Source of the DNA: Costus lasius
Taxonomy: Eukaryota > Streptophyta > Magnoliopsida > Zingiberales > Costaceae
NCBI GenBank assembly: GCA_027563935.2
Contig: CM050454.1
Coordinates: forward strand, 52,046,596-52,110,595
Direction: 5' to 3'
Length of the DNA stretch: 64,000 bases
The position numbers and the translations under genes are program-made. Numbering within the stretch: position 1 is the first letter of the stretch; each line of letters begins with the position of its first letter. The notes under the pieces are model-generated. The model was not told where the DNA came from. It saw only the letters and a list, made by a program, of their open reading frames with translations, and did no database searches. Of this stretch, positions 11,248-22,601 are shown piece after piece.

Positions 11248-14081
11248 ATATTAAATCAAAGGATTAAACAACAATTCCTATAATTCATGACACTGTAACA
11301 AAGGAGTAGGGTAAGATTCCTACCTCAAACGCTGTTATCCTGAATCCCTCTGAAATCATAATTATCTCCCTTCTTAACTGAACAATAAATCATCCGTTAT
11401 TATCCATCATATATCAATCTACAACAATACCCTCAATCCCTAATTTCTTATTTAAATCAAAAATTATCCCAAATAATTATAACAATTTAGGTATTTCTAT
11501 TGTTAATCTACTCTTCTAAAATCAGATTTAAAATAATTAATAAAATAAAAACCAAAACTTACCTTTTCTCTGAAATCAACGCGGACGAACGAAAGCAACG
11601 AGCGCTTCGTTCGTTTCGTCGCTGGCGCTCCGGCCGGGAGAAGAACAACTGCCGGCGCTCGCTAGAGAAGGTTAGCCGCCTGAAGGAAGAGGAGCAACCA
11701 CAGCCGGCGCCGGGAAGGAAGGAGGAGGCCGCCCGGGAAGAAGAAAGGTGGGGGCTGAAGAGTCCCCTTCAAGGGGGAGCGCAAGGGGGTGAAACCCTAT
11801 GGATGGCGCATCTTTGATTTTTAAGCGGAAGCAAGGGTTTCAAGGGATCGGCTGCATGATATATGATCAACTAACATAAAGCTTGATAAAATCAACAAAG
11901 GATCATACCAATGCCATAGTTTCGATGGCGCCTTGGAAGCAAAGGCGCAAGTGCTCCTTCTCCAAAGAGGACGCACACAAGAGGATGAAGATGGCTACTT
12001 CTTGGTGTTCTTTGTGCTAGCAAAGACCTCCAAGGTGTGCTTGTCGCATGAAGGTGATGAGAAAAAACTTGGCCGAGCCTCCCTCCTCTCTTTCGTCGTC
12101 TCTTCTCTCCCATACCAAAGTGGAGATGCGATTAGAGCAAGAGGAGAAGCGTTAGGCGTTTCGCTTAGGAGATGGCGTTACATGACTTCCAATTATGGAA
12201 AGTCATGAAGCCATGCGCTCCCACTCCAAGCAAACCGCCCAAAACGCCTTATGGATTGAACCATGCGTTCACCCATGTGAACCGGTTCAATCCAAATTGG
12301 TCCAAACCAATTTGGTTCAAAGACCACATGAAACCAGCCCAAGCCATGGTCTAGATCTCTCTGAACCAAAATGGTTCAAGATCTAACCGTTGATCTCTTG
12401 ACGCTTCTGATCTCACCGATCTAGCATCACTACTCTCGATCGAAGCTTACCGATCTCAAGTCCTAATCAATCACACATGATCAGACCAGATCTCACTTAC
12501 AATCAGAGTTTAAATCCCTTTAAACTGAACCGAAACAATTCAGTCCACACGATCAGACTTAAGTAAGCCATATCATCAAATTGTGCGACCCTAAGGGTTT
12601 CCTTTAGATGTCGGTAACGATAACTAACGTTATCACGATCAGTGAGGGGTATCTAGCAACACATCACTGTCTCCCGATATAAAGGAAAGAGTCTTCCAAG
12701 ACTACACCCAAACCACAGCACAAGTGTGAATCCACTTCACTAGGCATACATGTTTCCTTTGCCACTGGATGTTCTTATTGGACAAGCGTGTCAAGCCTGT
12801 AGCTCCAATATGATGAGCATGATTAGATCTGATGAACATAGTCACCAGGGTATGGCCATACACTTTCTCAATCATCTCATAAGGGGGGCCCCTTTAGAAC
12901 ATCACACTCCTTCAACAAGGAGACGGCAATCCTATATCTATCACTAGTGCCCTAACCTGACTCATGATCATTATCCAAGATAGTCTATAATCATTATCTT
13001 TCAAATGATATTAAACTACCTCAAAACAATGACATTCATCATTTAGAAACACAAGTGATCTCAAGTCAGAGGACATGTGCCACTTGTTGCATTAAAGGAT
13101 TATTCACATTGTGACAAGCAATTGAATATCCTAGTAGGGTCTGTCCAGTACATCCAATGTACCCATGAGTCTACATCTTATTCCATGCTCGAAGCATCCT
13201 ATAAGATTAGAATACATATTAGTCTTAACCATATCAAGGCTGTCTCATGTTCACCAAGATATCTCGACTAAGGACTTTACAGCATGTCAGCCTAGCTGAA
13301 CAGCTTTGAGACATTATTCAGAAGTACACTTATTACAGCAGACAAGGTAACAAACTGAATAACAACCATGCCTTTATAAACACAAGAGTTTATTACATGA
13401 TACTGATACAATCCCAAGGCCTCAAACATTAGCCTTAAGGGCATACCATAACAGGGGCGGCGCTGCACAGTCATACGCGGACGGAGTGACATCAGCACTC
13501 GCCGCTGCAGAGAACCTCCGCGCGAGTTCCGCAAGGAAGCACGGAGCGCTCACCGGAATCAGGACAGCCGCTGAGAGAGGGAGTCGCCACCGCCGTTGGA
13601 CCCGCCTTACGCTCGTGATACTCGCTGGAAGGGAAAGACACGCCGCCACAGAGAACTCGTCGTTGGAGCTCTGAACGCGTCCCGAAACACTGCAGATGGG
13701 CGGTGCCGCTTCTAAGGTTGACGAGGAAGACGTCGGTGCTTCTTCTCATGCCACTGAACGCACGCGGCTGCCTCTGACGGGGAAGACGCGAAGGAGCAGA
13801 GGCGGCGACACAGCACGCGTTCGCAGGGAAGAACAAAACAGGGGAAGAGAAAAAGTCTCGTACGACGCATGGAAAAATAAGATTAAGGAAATAGGGATTA
13901 ATGATAGGATTAAGGTGAGGGTTAGGTATATTTATAGGGAAAATTTAGAGAGAAAATAGGGAAAAATAATTAGGGTTTAGGGAGAGATTTTAGGGCTTGA
14001 TTAGGATTCTAATTATAGCAAACTTCAAAATATCAGATTTTAAAATTTAAACAAATCTAATTAAAAAATCAGGTTATAACA
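11248..14081 (-). mobile_element. Region Y: LTR-like sequence, probably minus strand, split by solo LTR L1
   Basis: About 1.1 kb of sequence outside the solo AL1 LTR inserted in it. Read on the minus strand it starts TGTTATAACC at 14081, has a telobox-like motif (13970-13982) and a TATA box CTATAAATATA (13937-13927), then a GC-rich leader-like stretch (13850-13454 and 11755-11580) and an AG-GTAAG donor-like site near 11562, followed by AT-rich sequence down to 11248. This order fits an LTR with promoter and long U5, most likely of a Ty3 element. I could not match target duplications at its ends, and a host promoter with 5' untranslated exon cannot be excluded. Small GC-rich frames here are not conserved elsewhere in the window. 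Confidence 0.45.
11756..13453 (-). mobile_element. L1: solo AL1 LTR with perfect 5-bp target duplication
   Basis: Single LTR of 1,698 bp in region Y with no internal element sequence on either side. It starts TGTTATGGTATGCCC (13453, minus) and ends TCA at 11756. GGGGC flanks it at 11751-11755 and again at 13454-13458, a perfect 5-bp duplication. That combination marks an element reduced to one LTR by recombination between its two LTRs. It is nearly identical to solo LTR S (33415-35113) and carries the same hairpin (12181-12207) and ATGGCATTG plus GTATG donor-like site. Confidence 0.95.
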
Positions 14082-14609
14082 TGGCAGTTTGGCTTGGTTG
14101 GTTATAAAAGAAGGGGTATGCGCCCCCTCTTGAGATGATCATTAGATGAACATCAAGTGGAGAATTCTTCTTGAGGAAAAGGCAACTTGGAGTTGCGCAA
14201 GCCCTAGAATTCAAGCCGCCATCTTCTTCTTGTGGAGCGCCACCCTCTCTTCTCTTCCTCTTGTCTTTGGCCAAGAGTCTCCAAGCAAGGAGACAAGTTG
14301 GCGTGAACAGCAAGGAGGAAAGAGAAGGAGATTCCAAGAGGTGATCTTCTCTTCCCGAGGCTAGCACCGAGCATGGAAGGGAGCAACGTTGAGAAGGTTG
14401 ACGCGTGGATACTTGTAGAGGACGAGCACTTGAGCGTCTTCAACTTGGCACCTTCATCTTAACAAGCAATAGAGGTACTAACCCTAGCACATCCTTGTGT
14501 TCTCTCTCTTGCATGGATCCTTGGGAAAGGAATGTGTTTCGGGTGTAATGCTTCTTCCGCTGCATCTTGGGACTGCAAATTTTTAAATTACACCCGGCAT
14601 TCCCCAACA
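14082..14609 (+). mobile_element. LTR fragment, 3' part, related to AL2
   Basis: Resembles the 3' half of the AL2 LTR at 30006-31683: a TATA-like TTATAAAAG near 14102, CCCGAGGCTAGCAC (compare CCCGAAGCTAGCAC near 31448), then a terminal region ending GGCATTCCCCAACA at 14609. The U3 half is missing. It stops exactly where the RNase H coding frame of element K resumes, so it was probably inserted in K. Similarity is patchy; a separate but related LTR family is possible. Confidence 0.6.
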
Positions 14610-16209
14610 ACACTATCTTCTTCATCGCGAGTTTGTCCTATATAGTGACCACCAAGCTTTATCTTTTCTCAATGCCTAGAAGAAACTAGGTGCCCGGCAT
14701 GCTAAATGGGTTGAGTACTTGCAACAGTACTCTTTCGTTATTACCCATAAGGCGGGCAAGGAAAACGTTATCGCGGATGCCCTCAGTCGCGTCCGAACCC
14801 TTTTGTGCGTCATGCGCACCCAAGTCAATACCTTTGACCATGTCAAAGAGGAGTACCCCGCGTGCTCTGACTTTGGTGCCATCTATGCCGCCTTGACCGA
14901 GTCCGCCGAGTCCGACTCCCCATATCAGTTGTGCGAGGGTTATCTGTTCTTGGGGAATCGCTTGTGCATTCCTCGCTCTTCGCTTCGAGACCACCTTGTG
15001 CTCGAGCTTCATGCGGGTGGCATCGCCGGTCATCATGGCCGCAACAAAACCCTTGAGATGGCAGAAGAACATTTTTTCTAGCCCTCCCTCCGAAAGGATG
15101 TTGCGTGCATTGTGCGCCATTGTGGCACGTGTGAATTAGCCAAGCCCCGGCCGCCAAACACAGGTCTCTATACCCCTTTGCCAGTGGCCAGCGGCCCATG
15201 GCGCGACCTGAGCATGGACTTCGTCCTCGGGTTGCCTCGGACCGCCTCCCGCTTCGATTCAATCTACGTCATTGTCGATCGGTGTTCGAAGATGGCCCAC
15301 TTTATCCCTTGTTCGCGCACTACCGACGCATCTCACATTGCCACCCTCTTTGTCCGGGAGATCATGAGCCTTCACGGTCTTCCCTCTTCCATCGTGTCCG
15401 ATCGTGACACGCGTTTTGTGAGCCACTTCTGGCGCTCGCTTTGGGCTCTCTCGCACACCACACTAAAACTCTCCACGGCCTATCACCCTCAAACCGATGG
15501 CCAAACTGAGGTGGTTAACCGCAGCTTGGGTAACCTCCTCCGCTGCCTTGTTTGCGACCACCCGAGGTCGTGGCATTCCATCCTACCGATGGCTGAATTT
15601 GCGTACAATAGTGCCTCCAATAGGACTATGGGCCTTAGTCCCTTCCAGATCGTCTTGGGCTTGTAGCCACGCAAACCTATCGACTTGCATGACCTGCCCA
15701 TGGAGTCCCATCTTTCCCCGCATGCATATGCATTTGCACAACACATCGCTAGTTTGCATGATGAGGTTCGACGGCATATCTTTTTGGGCAACACTAGCAA
15801 TGCATTGAAGGTCAACGAGCATCGTAGGCCACAACACTTTTCTGTAGGTGAGTTGGTGAGGGTGCGCGTCCACCCCGAGCGTTTATCGAGTAAAGCGCAT
15901 TCTAAGCTCTGCCCACTCTACATGGGACCCTACGCGGTAGTGCGCCGGATTGGCTCCAACACCTATGAGCTAGACTTGCCCGACGACATGAGCATCCACC
16001 CCGTCTTCAACATGGCGGACCTCCTCCCCTTCTTCGGCCCTTTGGAGGGGCCCTCTGACACTAACGACCCGCTGCCCCCTATTTCTCCGGAGGAGAACTC
16101 CTCAGAGTACGCAGCGGAAGCTGATGTAGGAGCAATCGGGCACATGAACCTACATGAAGCCGGCCCAAGTTCCTTAGAAGACACTTGGGGAAGCTCCCCA
16201 GGGCCCTAG
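14610..16209 (+). pseudogene. Element K: Ty3/gypsy RNase H end and integrase, CRM/Galadriel-type, with stops
   Basis: C-terminal part of a Ty3 pol. One frame (codons in phase with 14611) runs from HYLLHREF and YSDHQAL (end of RNase H) through GKENVIADALSR, an integrase zinc finger (H..H in ELHAGGIAGHHG, CGTCELAK), the catalytic core DLSMDFVLGLPR, SDRDTRF, HPQTDGQTE, and a C-terminal domain with VFNMADLLPF. Integrase inserts element cDNA into the genome. TAG codons at 14677-14679, 15079-15081, 15664-15666 and 16207-16209 disrupt it, but I see no frameshift. RT and gag are absent: the left side is cut by the LTR fragment ending at 14609. The wording of the core resembles CRM/Galadriel-type chromoviruses; I did not find a canonical chromodomain. 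GC-richer than its neighbours. Confidence 0.8.
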
Positions 16210-17151
16210 GATTTTTTTCAGAAATCTGTGGTGCAAACGGTGCTTCCTAGAGCTGGACACGGCCAGGCCGTGCGTCCAGACATGGCCGTGAAACGAGCGT
16301 CCAGAGACGCAAACGCCGCCACGGCCAGCGACACGCCCGTGGCCCCGCCCGTGCTTCCCTCGGCCGAATTTCCTGCAGCCCGACACGGCCATGCGCCTTG
16401 GCACGGCCAGCCCGTGTTCTTCTCGGCCAACAATGCCGAGCTCGCAAAGGCCAGTGACACGCCCATGGCCCTGCCCGTACTTCTCTCGGCCGAATTTCCT
16501 GCAGCCTGACACGGCCGTGCGCCTTGGCATAGCCAGCCCGTGTTCTTCTCGGCCAACAACACAGAGCTCGCCACGGCCAGCGACACGCCCGTGGCACCAC
16601 CCGTGCTTCCCTCGACCAGCCAACCTGTAGCTGAACACGGCCGTGCGCCCCGGCACGGCCAGCCCGTGTTCCCCTCGGCCACCAGCAACGAATTCACCAT
16701 GGCTGCCAACACACCCGTGTTCCAAGCTGTGTCCGCCCCGGCCAGCCGACCTGTAGCTGAACACGGTCGTGCGCACCAACACGGCCAGGCCGTGTTCAAC
16801 CCTGAAGATGTCGTGGAGCCTCGACGACCGCACTTTGACATCAGTCACCCTCCCTACCATGTTGCTCCATCCCAGGATGACCCCAAGGAGCTCCACAAGG
16901 TGACAATCCGACAATCCCAACATCAAGGCAAACCACCGAATCACTTCACGGGCTTCGTCGATACTCCTTCCTCTCACACCATGACAGTCCAGCCCAAGGG
17001 CACCCCCAGCCAACCCCTTGGGGCCCCCAACCCAAATGGGCCGCTCAACCTTAGCAACAACACGGCCCAAGAGCGGGCCGTGGCAGTAGTTACACAGCCC
17101 ACAACATCGAAATTCTGCTGCCTCATCGCCATGTGTTCGGAGCGCGTCTAG
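16210..17151 (+). other. Element K: in-frame extension of the integrase frame with 126-bp repeats
   Basis: The frame of K integrase stays open after the TAG at 16207-16209, apart from a TGA at 16507-16509, to a TAG at 17149-17151. It translates to about 313 residues dominated by a 42-residue repeat rich in Pro, Ala, His and Gly. Equivalent points (GCCGTG or CCCGTG) fall at 16285, 16411, 16537, 16663 and 16789, so the DNA period is exactly 126 bp, 42 codons. The DNA is full of CACGGCC and GGCCGTG palindromic cores. It may be a C-terminal extension of the polyprotein or a noncoding minisatellite that happens to be stop-poor; long open frames exist on the opposite strand too. Confidence 0.6.
16240..16800 (+). 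repeat. 126-bp GC-rich minisatellite, about 4.5 copies
   Basis: Tandem units with a constant 126-bp period between 16285 and 16789. Units 2 and 3 are the closest pair; units 4 and 5 share a different variant with CCTGTAGCTGAACACGG. Each holds several short CACGGCC-type dyads. Confidence 0.9.
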
Positions 17152-17932
17152 ACCATGATAGTACGAATACGCAGAATCACGCCGCCTGCCCCCGAAGAAT
17201 ATTACTTAGGAGTTTGTTACCTTTCGTCTTTAGCCGCAGCTTGACCACTTTAGTGGCCTGCGGGAGTAGGTAGTTTGTTAAAGTTGAGTGTCTTATGTGT
17301 ATTTTGTCCTGTTCCCACCCCTCTATTCTATAAAAGAGGAGGTTGGGCTAGTGTATTCCGGAGTTCTCTTGGAGTGGAGAGACCTCCTGGTGAGTTAGGG
17401 TCGCCAGCATTTTGTAGAAGTCGAGCCAGAGCCTCGCCTTCGTAGTCATCCAGGTCGAGGAACGCCTCGATTCCAAGTTGTTTCCTGCTTTCTGAATAAA
17501 GTAAATCCCACCTTTCCGGCGGGTCAGGTTCGCCTATTTGTTACTTGTTGTCTCTTGCTTTCATTCGCTGCGAGTTTCCTTTCCCCTTATCCCCGCGAGT
17601 ATCCGTTCGTCGGAGGCGTGGTTGGAATTCTCGTCTTTTGGTTTGATTTCAGATTCATAGGCGCGCGAGCCGTCCGTTGCAACCGCAGTCCCCATCGCAC
17701 GTTGAGCTTATTGCGCTAAGTGAGTTGCAAAAAAAAAATGCTAAGAGGTCAGTGTGCTATTCATTAGTTGAGTGTCGTTCGTTTTCGTTTGCATTAGTGT
17801 TGCCCCGATTGACTTCTTCGTCGCTTTCGTCGTGCTTCTATCGGTTTCCCTGCACTTTCCGACGCGTTTTCCTTCCCTCGTCTAACGACCCTCTCACGTT
17901 TTTACCGAGCATTGTGTAATTCCCCTAGAGTA
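17152..17932 (+). mobile_element. Element K: 3' region, probable LTR with TATA box and polyA signal
   Basis: No coding content. TATAAAAG at 17329-17336 and AATAAA at 17495-17500 are spaced as expected for the U3-R part of an LTR, followed by a pyrimidine-rich U5-like stretch. The LTR start is not clear (somewhere near 17160-17210) and no convincing polypurine tract is visible. The right end is ill defined where AL2 LTR similarity begins near 17933. Confidence 0.5.
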
Positions 17933-18058
17933 CGGTGCTAAGGACATCCCTCCCATTAGTCGCTGCATCATAAGGGATCCTGGTGTTTTAGAAATTCTGT
18001 TTCGGTCCTCCGCTTCCGCTGTCTTTAAAGTTTTTCTGAGGTTCGGGGATTCCCAACA
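17933..18058 (+). mobile_element. Element H (AL2): 3' remnant of its 5' LTR
   Basis: Only about the last 125 bp of an AL2 LTR, matching 31560-31683 (GGGATCYTGGTGTTTT, TTCTGTTTCGGWCCTCCGC, GGGGATTCCCAACA). It ends at 18058 directly before a primer-binding site, so it is the remains of the 5' LTR of H. Confidence 0.75.
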
Positions 18059-20391
18059 GTGCTATCAGAGCGAGGTTATGAGGCCCGTTGGTGTACTTTT
18101 CTACATGCGCCTACCACATGTCATGAAAATTGTTTTTGAAAATCTTATGCCATGAATTTTCTGTTGAAAATTAATTTCATTTGATTTTCGCCTCTTAATC
18201 ATCTTATAGATTTCATTTTCTTCACATCTGGGATAGACCCTATGTGGAAAAATTTACTCCTCCTTGCGCTCATGGGATAGACCCATGGCGCATGACCCAT
18301 GGGAGATTATCAGGGTAGGATTATTGTCCTAATCTCTATGGGGTAAGGATTGCAAGGGGCGACTACCCTTTGTAGACTCCTAAGAGGGGCGAAACAACTT
18401 AGATGGTTGATATAGAGTCACTGAAAATTAATTGAAAGGGTTTTGTGAAAAATAAAAAGTGATCACTTGTTGATTTTTTAGAGCATGTGGAATCGCATGA
18501 GTAGTTGATTTATGCATTTATGTTGTGATCAAAGTCAAGCCCTATTGCCATGCCTGTGATGTATCAATGTGAGGCCTGCGTGCCTACTTTCAATGTTGTA
18601 TTTCAATTCTACATTGTAAATCGAATCGAAGGCTTTAATGACATATCGTGGCATTTTCTTCTCTCTCCTTTGCGCATCTCTCAGGATGGCACAACCCATG
18701 ACCGAGTTAAACCCTAGGGTAGTTTTCAGGGTTACCTAAAGGCGCATGTAATGGGGGTTGGCGGCTATGGTTAGGGTTGGCGCACCTCACCTTCTTAGGT
18801 GGCGCATCCCCTTCTTTGACCTAACCTTGAGTGGCTTCTAGGGTTACCAAGATGGTTTACTTAAGGGACGAGGGTTGGATATGGTGATGGTGCAACCTAG
18901 TCAAGCAAGGGGGCTGACCTTCATCCTCAACTGAATCCACATGGCTTCTAGGTTTCCTAGTGGCGCATGCATGGGTTCAAGGGCTGATGATGAAGGAAAA
19001 GCAACCTAAGGGGGCTGATCCTATTCCTTGACTGAACCATGGTGCATCCTAGTTTTCCTAGGTGGCGCATGTTAAGGTTCTAGGGTTGAGAAAGAGGATT
19101 GGTGCTCCAAGCTTGAAGAGGGGCTGATCTTCCATCATTAGCTAAGAACTTGAAGGTCCTTTGGATGCTTCTTAAGTTCATGAGCTGATGGAGGAAGGTC
19201 GAGCACCAAGGATGCTTGATGGGACACTCGAGCAAAGGGGGCGCACCTCTTGGTGGTGCACTTTGCAATGGATGATTCGTATCAAGCATTAAGGTGAGAT
19301 ACCTAGTATAGAGATGGCACATAGATGTTTGGCCAAATCCTAGGGGGGAGCTTAGGATTTGCGAGCTAACTTCCTGGTGGAGATCTCAGCTGGCCGAATC
19401 CTAGGAGGAGCCTAGGGTTTGCGAGCTAGCTTTAGGAGAAGACTCTGGTTGGCCGAACCTAAAGGGGATCTAGGGTATCCTGGATGGTGCCTTTAGGGTT
19501 TGCGAGCTAACTCATAGAACTGAAGACCTAGGTGGCGCACCTTGGGGCCTTGGAGTGGAGCCCTTAGGGCACTCAGGGATGAGCTAAGGACTTGTTGGCA
19601 TGAGCCCATGGCTTAGAGCCCTTGGTAGTGCTAGGTGGCTAGGACTAGGTCTAGGGGCTTGTTACCCATGTTTTGGGCTTTGATCACATCATATTTACTA
19701 TTTCTGTTCCAGCATGCCTTTACTGCTTTTGGTTTTATTCCACCATAGGATTGCATGCGTGTATTGGTATAATAAGATAAAAATCCATGGTGCCGAGACC
19801 ACAAAAATCCTCACTAAATTATATCAAGTCCCATTCCTTAACCTTATAACGCGTAACCCTCGTTAAACTGTTGATCAATGGTGTTGTGCATTGTTTCCCA
19901 CCCCTGTGGGACACACCCATTTATCTTCAGGAGGCATGTGGTGACAATGATTTCCTCAGTCTGGTTAAAACTCTTGATGCGCCTTCCGCAAGGAAATCGT
20001 TAGCCCTGGGTATAATGGTCAGGTCGGACTTGACTAGACTTTTCATATGTGGTGGTTCACATGATGAAATTTGTTGAGGGACCCTAAAGAAGTTAAGGCT
20101 TTGTGGTGTATCCAGCCTCCGTTGGACACAAAGTGCTTGAACTGTCTTAAGAAGGAGAATTGCCGAGTTGCAATTGGCTAGGGGCCTACCTCAGGAAGCA
20201 TGTGTCACCTTGTGCAGTACATCAAGGCCGTGTACGAAACGAGGATCCCATCTCACTAAGGAAGTCGGGCGACTTCTCGATCGATTTTTGAGGATTATCG
20301 ATTCGAATAAAATAGTGAGAAACAATCATTTATAAAAGGCCAGAATAAATGATTGAATTATAATATTGATCTGCTCTTATCTTTGTTGTAC
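18059..20391 (+). other. Element H: primer-binding site and leader
   Basis: TGCTATCAGAGCG at 18060-18072 matches the initiator tRNA-Met site with one change. The leader of 2.3 kb has many short TGGCGCA-type motifs and a 59-bp repeat at 19331-19515, but no gene. Its last 500 bases keep the same architecture as the AL1 leaders: hairpin 1 at 19880-19917, hairpin 2 at 20099-20133 and a three-way-junction candidate at 20251-20320, all in the same order and at similar spacing before gag. Confidence 0.75.
19331..19515 (+). repeat. Imperfect 59-bp tandem repeat, three copies, in H leader
   Basis: TGGCCRAATCCTAGG-like starts at about 19332, 19391 and 19450, each followed by AGGRTTTGCGAGCTA. Confidence 0.75.
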
Positions 20392-20927
20392 ATGGCTTCT
20401 ACAAGCAATAGTGATAGCAGATTGTCATTCCATTCCTTCTTGAGGAAGGAGAAGTTGGTTGGAACCAACTTCGAGGACTGGTACCGTACTTGAGGATTGC
20501 CCTCAAGCTCAAGGAAAAGCTGTGTCTCCTTGGGCACCCTTTTCTTGAACCCATCTCATCTACAGCCTTGTTGGCTAAAGAGGATGCTTATGGGGTAGCT
20601 TGTCTAAAGCTAGCATGTCACCTATGTTGCGAAAGCAACATATTGAGTTGATCGTATTTTAGATATTCTAAAATAGCCCTTTAAGGGACAAGCTAGAATA
20701 GAAAGCTATGACCCCTAAAGTAGTCCTACAATGCAAAGGAAATCATTAGGGCTTCTCTAATGCATTAATGATGAAAAGGGGTGCAGGAGATAAGGTGCTT
20801 GAGATTGATTGCTAGCGACCTCAAAACAAGGAGAAGAAAAGTAGCCCTTCGTCTTATGGCTTATGTAGTTATGTTACCAAAGTCTAGTTGTCTATTTCTG
20901 ACACATGGGTATGTCATACCTCATGAT
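20392..20927 (+). pseudogene. Element H: decayed Angela-like gag and start of protease
   Basis: Begins with ATG at 20392 and reads MASTSNSDSRLSFHSFLRKE, then GTNFEDWYR, typical of Angela-lineage Gag N-termini. A one-base loss near 20487 shifts the frame; the next frame reads LRIALKLKEKL, then KEDAYGVACLKLACHL. Later sequence is badly eroded, including loss of most of the Gag core, and the region corresponding to the protease Asp-Thr motif is reached near 20900-20925. The frame is cut at 20927 by the end of C. The matching next few residues of the polyprotein resume at 31684 in almost perfect register. Confidence 0.75.
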
Positions 20928-22581
20928 TGAAAGTCCCCAAGAGGGGCGGTGAAACCCTAATAGGCGCATATGGAATTCAGCGGAAGGGGTTTCTAGGGAT
21001 CGAATGCATCATATATAATCAACATTAAATCTTTTGTATGCAAGAAAGAAATCATACCGATGCCATTTCTAGATGGCGTCTTGGAAGCAGAAAGCGAAAT
21101 GGCTTTCCTCCAGAGATGACGCACACAAGATGAGAAAGACTTTCTCCTTGTCGATCTTTGTGCTAGCAAAGCTCTCCAAGAGTCCCAATCCGTGAAGGGA
21201 GATGAGATGACCTGCTTGGCAAAAAACTTCTTCTACTCCTCGTCCGCCTTCACCACACGAGAATACTTGTGACGAGAGGAAGGGGCGAGAGCCAGAATAG
21301 GAGAGCGCAAGTGGCGACTTGAGACGTGTGAACATGGCTTCTAAAAATAGTAAGCCACTTCTTCATGCGACCATGAACATTTCCCAATCGCAAATTGTTC
21401 TCTATTTGAACCAAGCGCCCTTTAATGAGCCGGTTCAATTTTGGTTCGGTTTAAGAACCAAGCCAAGCAATCCAGTCTAGATCTAAATTAAACCCTAAGG
21501 CTCCAAATCTAACCGTTGATCTCTTGATGCTCTTGATCTCATCGATCTAGCATCCAATCTCTCAATCGAAGCTTACCGATCTCAAGCCCCAATCAATCAA
21601 ACATGATCAGACCAGATCTCACTTACAATCAGAGATTAAATCCCTTTAAACTGAACTCAAATAATTCAGTCCACACGATCTGACTTAAGTAAGCCATATC
21701 ATCAAATTGTGCGACCCTAAGGGTTTCCTTTAAATGTCGGTAACGATAACTCACGTTATCACGATCAGTGAGGGGTATCTAGCAACACATCACTGTCTCC
21801 CGATATAAAGGAAAGAGTCTTCCAAGACTACACCCAAAAACAGCACAAGTGTGAATCAACTTCACTAGGCATACATATGTCCTTTGCCACTGGATGTTCT
21901 TATTGGACAAGCGTGTCAAGCTTGTAACTCCAATATGATGAGCATGATTAGATCAGATGATCACTGTCACCTGGGTATGGCCATACACTTTCTCAATCAT
22001 CTCATCCAGGGGGCCCCTTAAGAACATCACACTCCTTAAACAAGGAGACGGCAATCCTTTGTCTATCACTAGTGCCCTAACCTGACTCAAGTTCATTATC
22101 CAAGATAGTCTATAATCATTATGTTTCAAATGATATTGAACTACCTCAAAACAATGACAATCATCATTTAGAAAACACAAGTGATCTCAAGTCAGAGGAA
22201 ATGTGCCACTTGTCTTATACAAGGAATATTCACGTTGTGACAAACAACTGAACATCCTAGTAGGGTCTGTCCAGTACATCCCATGTACCCATGAGTCTAC
22301 ATCTTATTCCATGCTCGAAGCATCCTATAAGATCAGAACACATATTAGTCTTAACCATATCAAGGCTGTCTCATGTTCACCAAGATACATCGACTAAGGA
22401 CATAACAGCATGTCAGCCCAGCTGAACAGCTTTGAGACATTATTCAGAAGAACATATATTGCAGCAGACAATGTAACTAACTGAATAACAACCATGCCTT
22501 TATAAACATAATAGTTTATTACATGATACTTGTTACATTCCCACAGGCCTCAAACATTAGCCTTAAGGGCATACCCCAACA
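20928..22581 (-). mobile_element. Element C: 3' LTR (AL1 family)
   Basis: LTR of 1,654 bp, starting TGTTGGGGTATG at 22581 (minus) after a purine tract and ending TCA at 20928. The first 429 bp (22581-22153) look identical to the 5' LTR of C, but the rest differs at many sites and the last 500 bp align poorly, so the two LTRs of C are a mosaic. The flanking 5 bases are ATGAT, not matching those at the other end (ATATG). Carries the covarying hairpin at 21336-21356 and ATGGCATCG plus GTATG donor-like site near 21060. Confidence 0.9.
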
Positions 22582-22591
22582 ATCTCCCACT
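22582..22591 (-). promoter_or_regulatory. Element C: polypurine tract
   Basis: AGTGGGAGAT on the minus strand, immediately upstream of the 3' LTR; the usual form in Ty1/copia elements. Confidence 0.85.
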
Positions 22592-22601
22592 TGCACTTAA
22601 T

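Noticed and set aside
13492..13959. Overlapping GC-rich open frames in region Y as host exons
   Set aside because: Frames exist on both strands, none has a recognised motif, and the context is LTR-like; kept only as part of Y.
11241..14081. Region Y as a precise solo LTR with TG...CA ends
   Set aside because: The flanking five bases (CGGGA and TGGCA) do not match and the left end overlaps the B LTR terminus, so boundaries stay open.
16174..17070. 298-codon open frame on the minus strand
   Set aside because: It overlays the GC-rich 126-bp repeats, has no known domain, and the plus strand continues the integrase frame of K.
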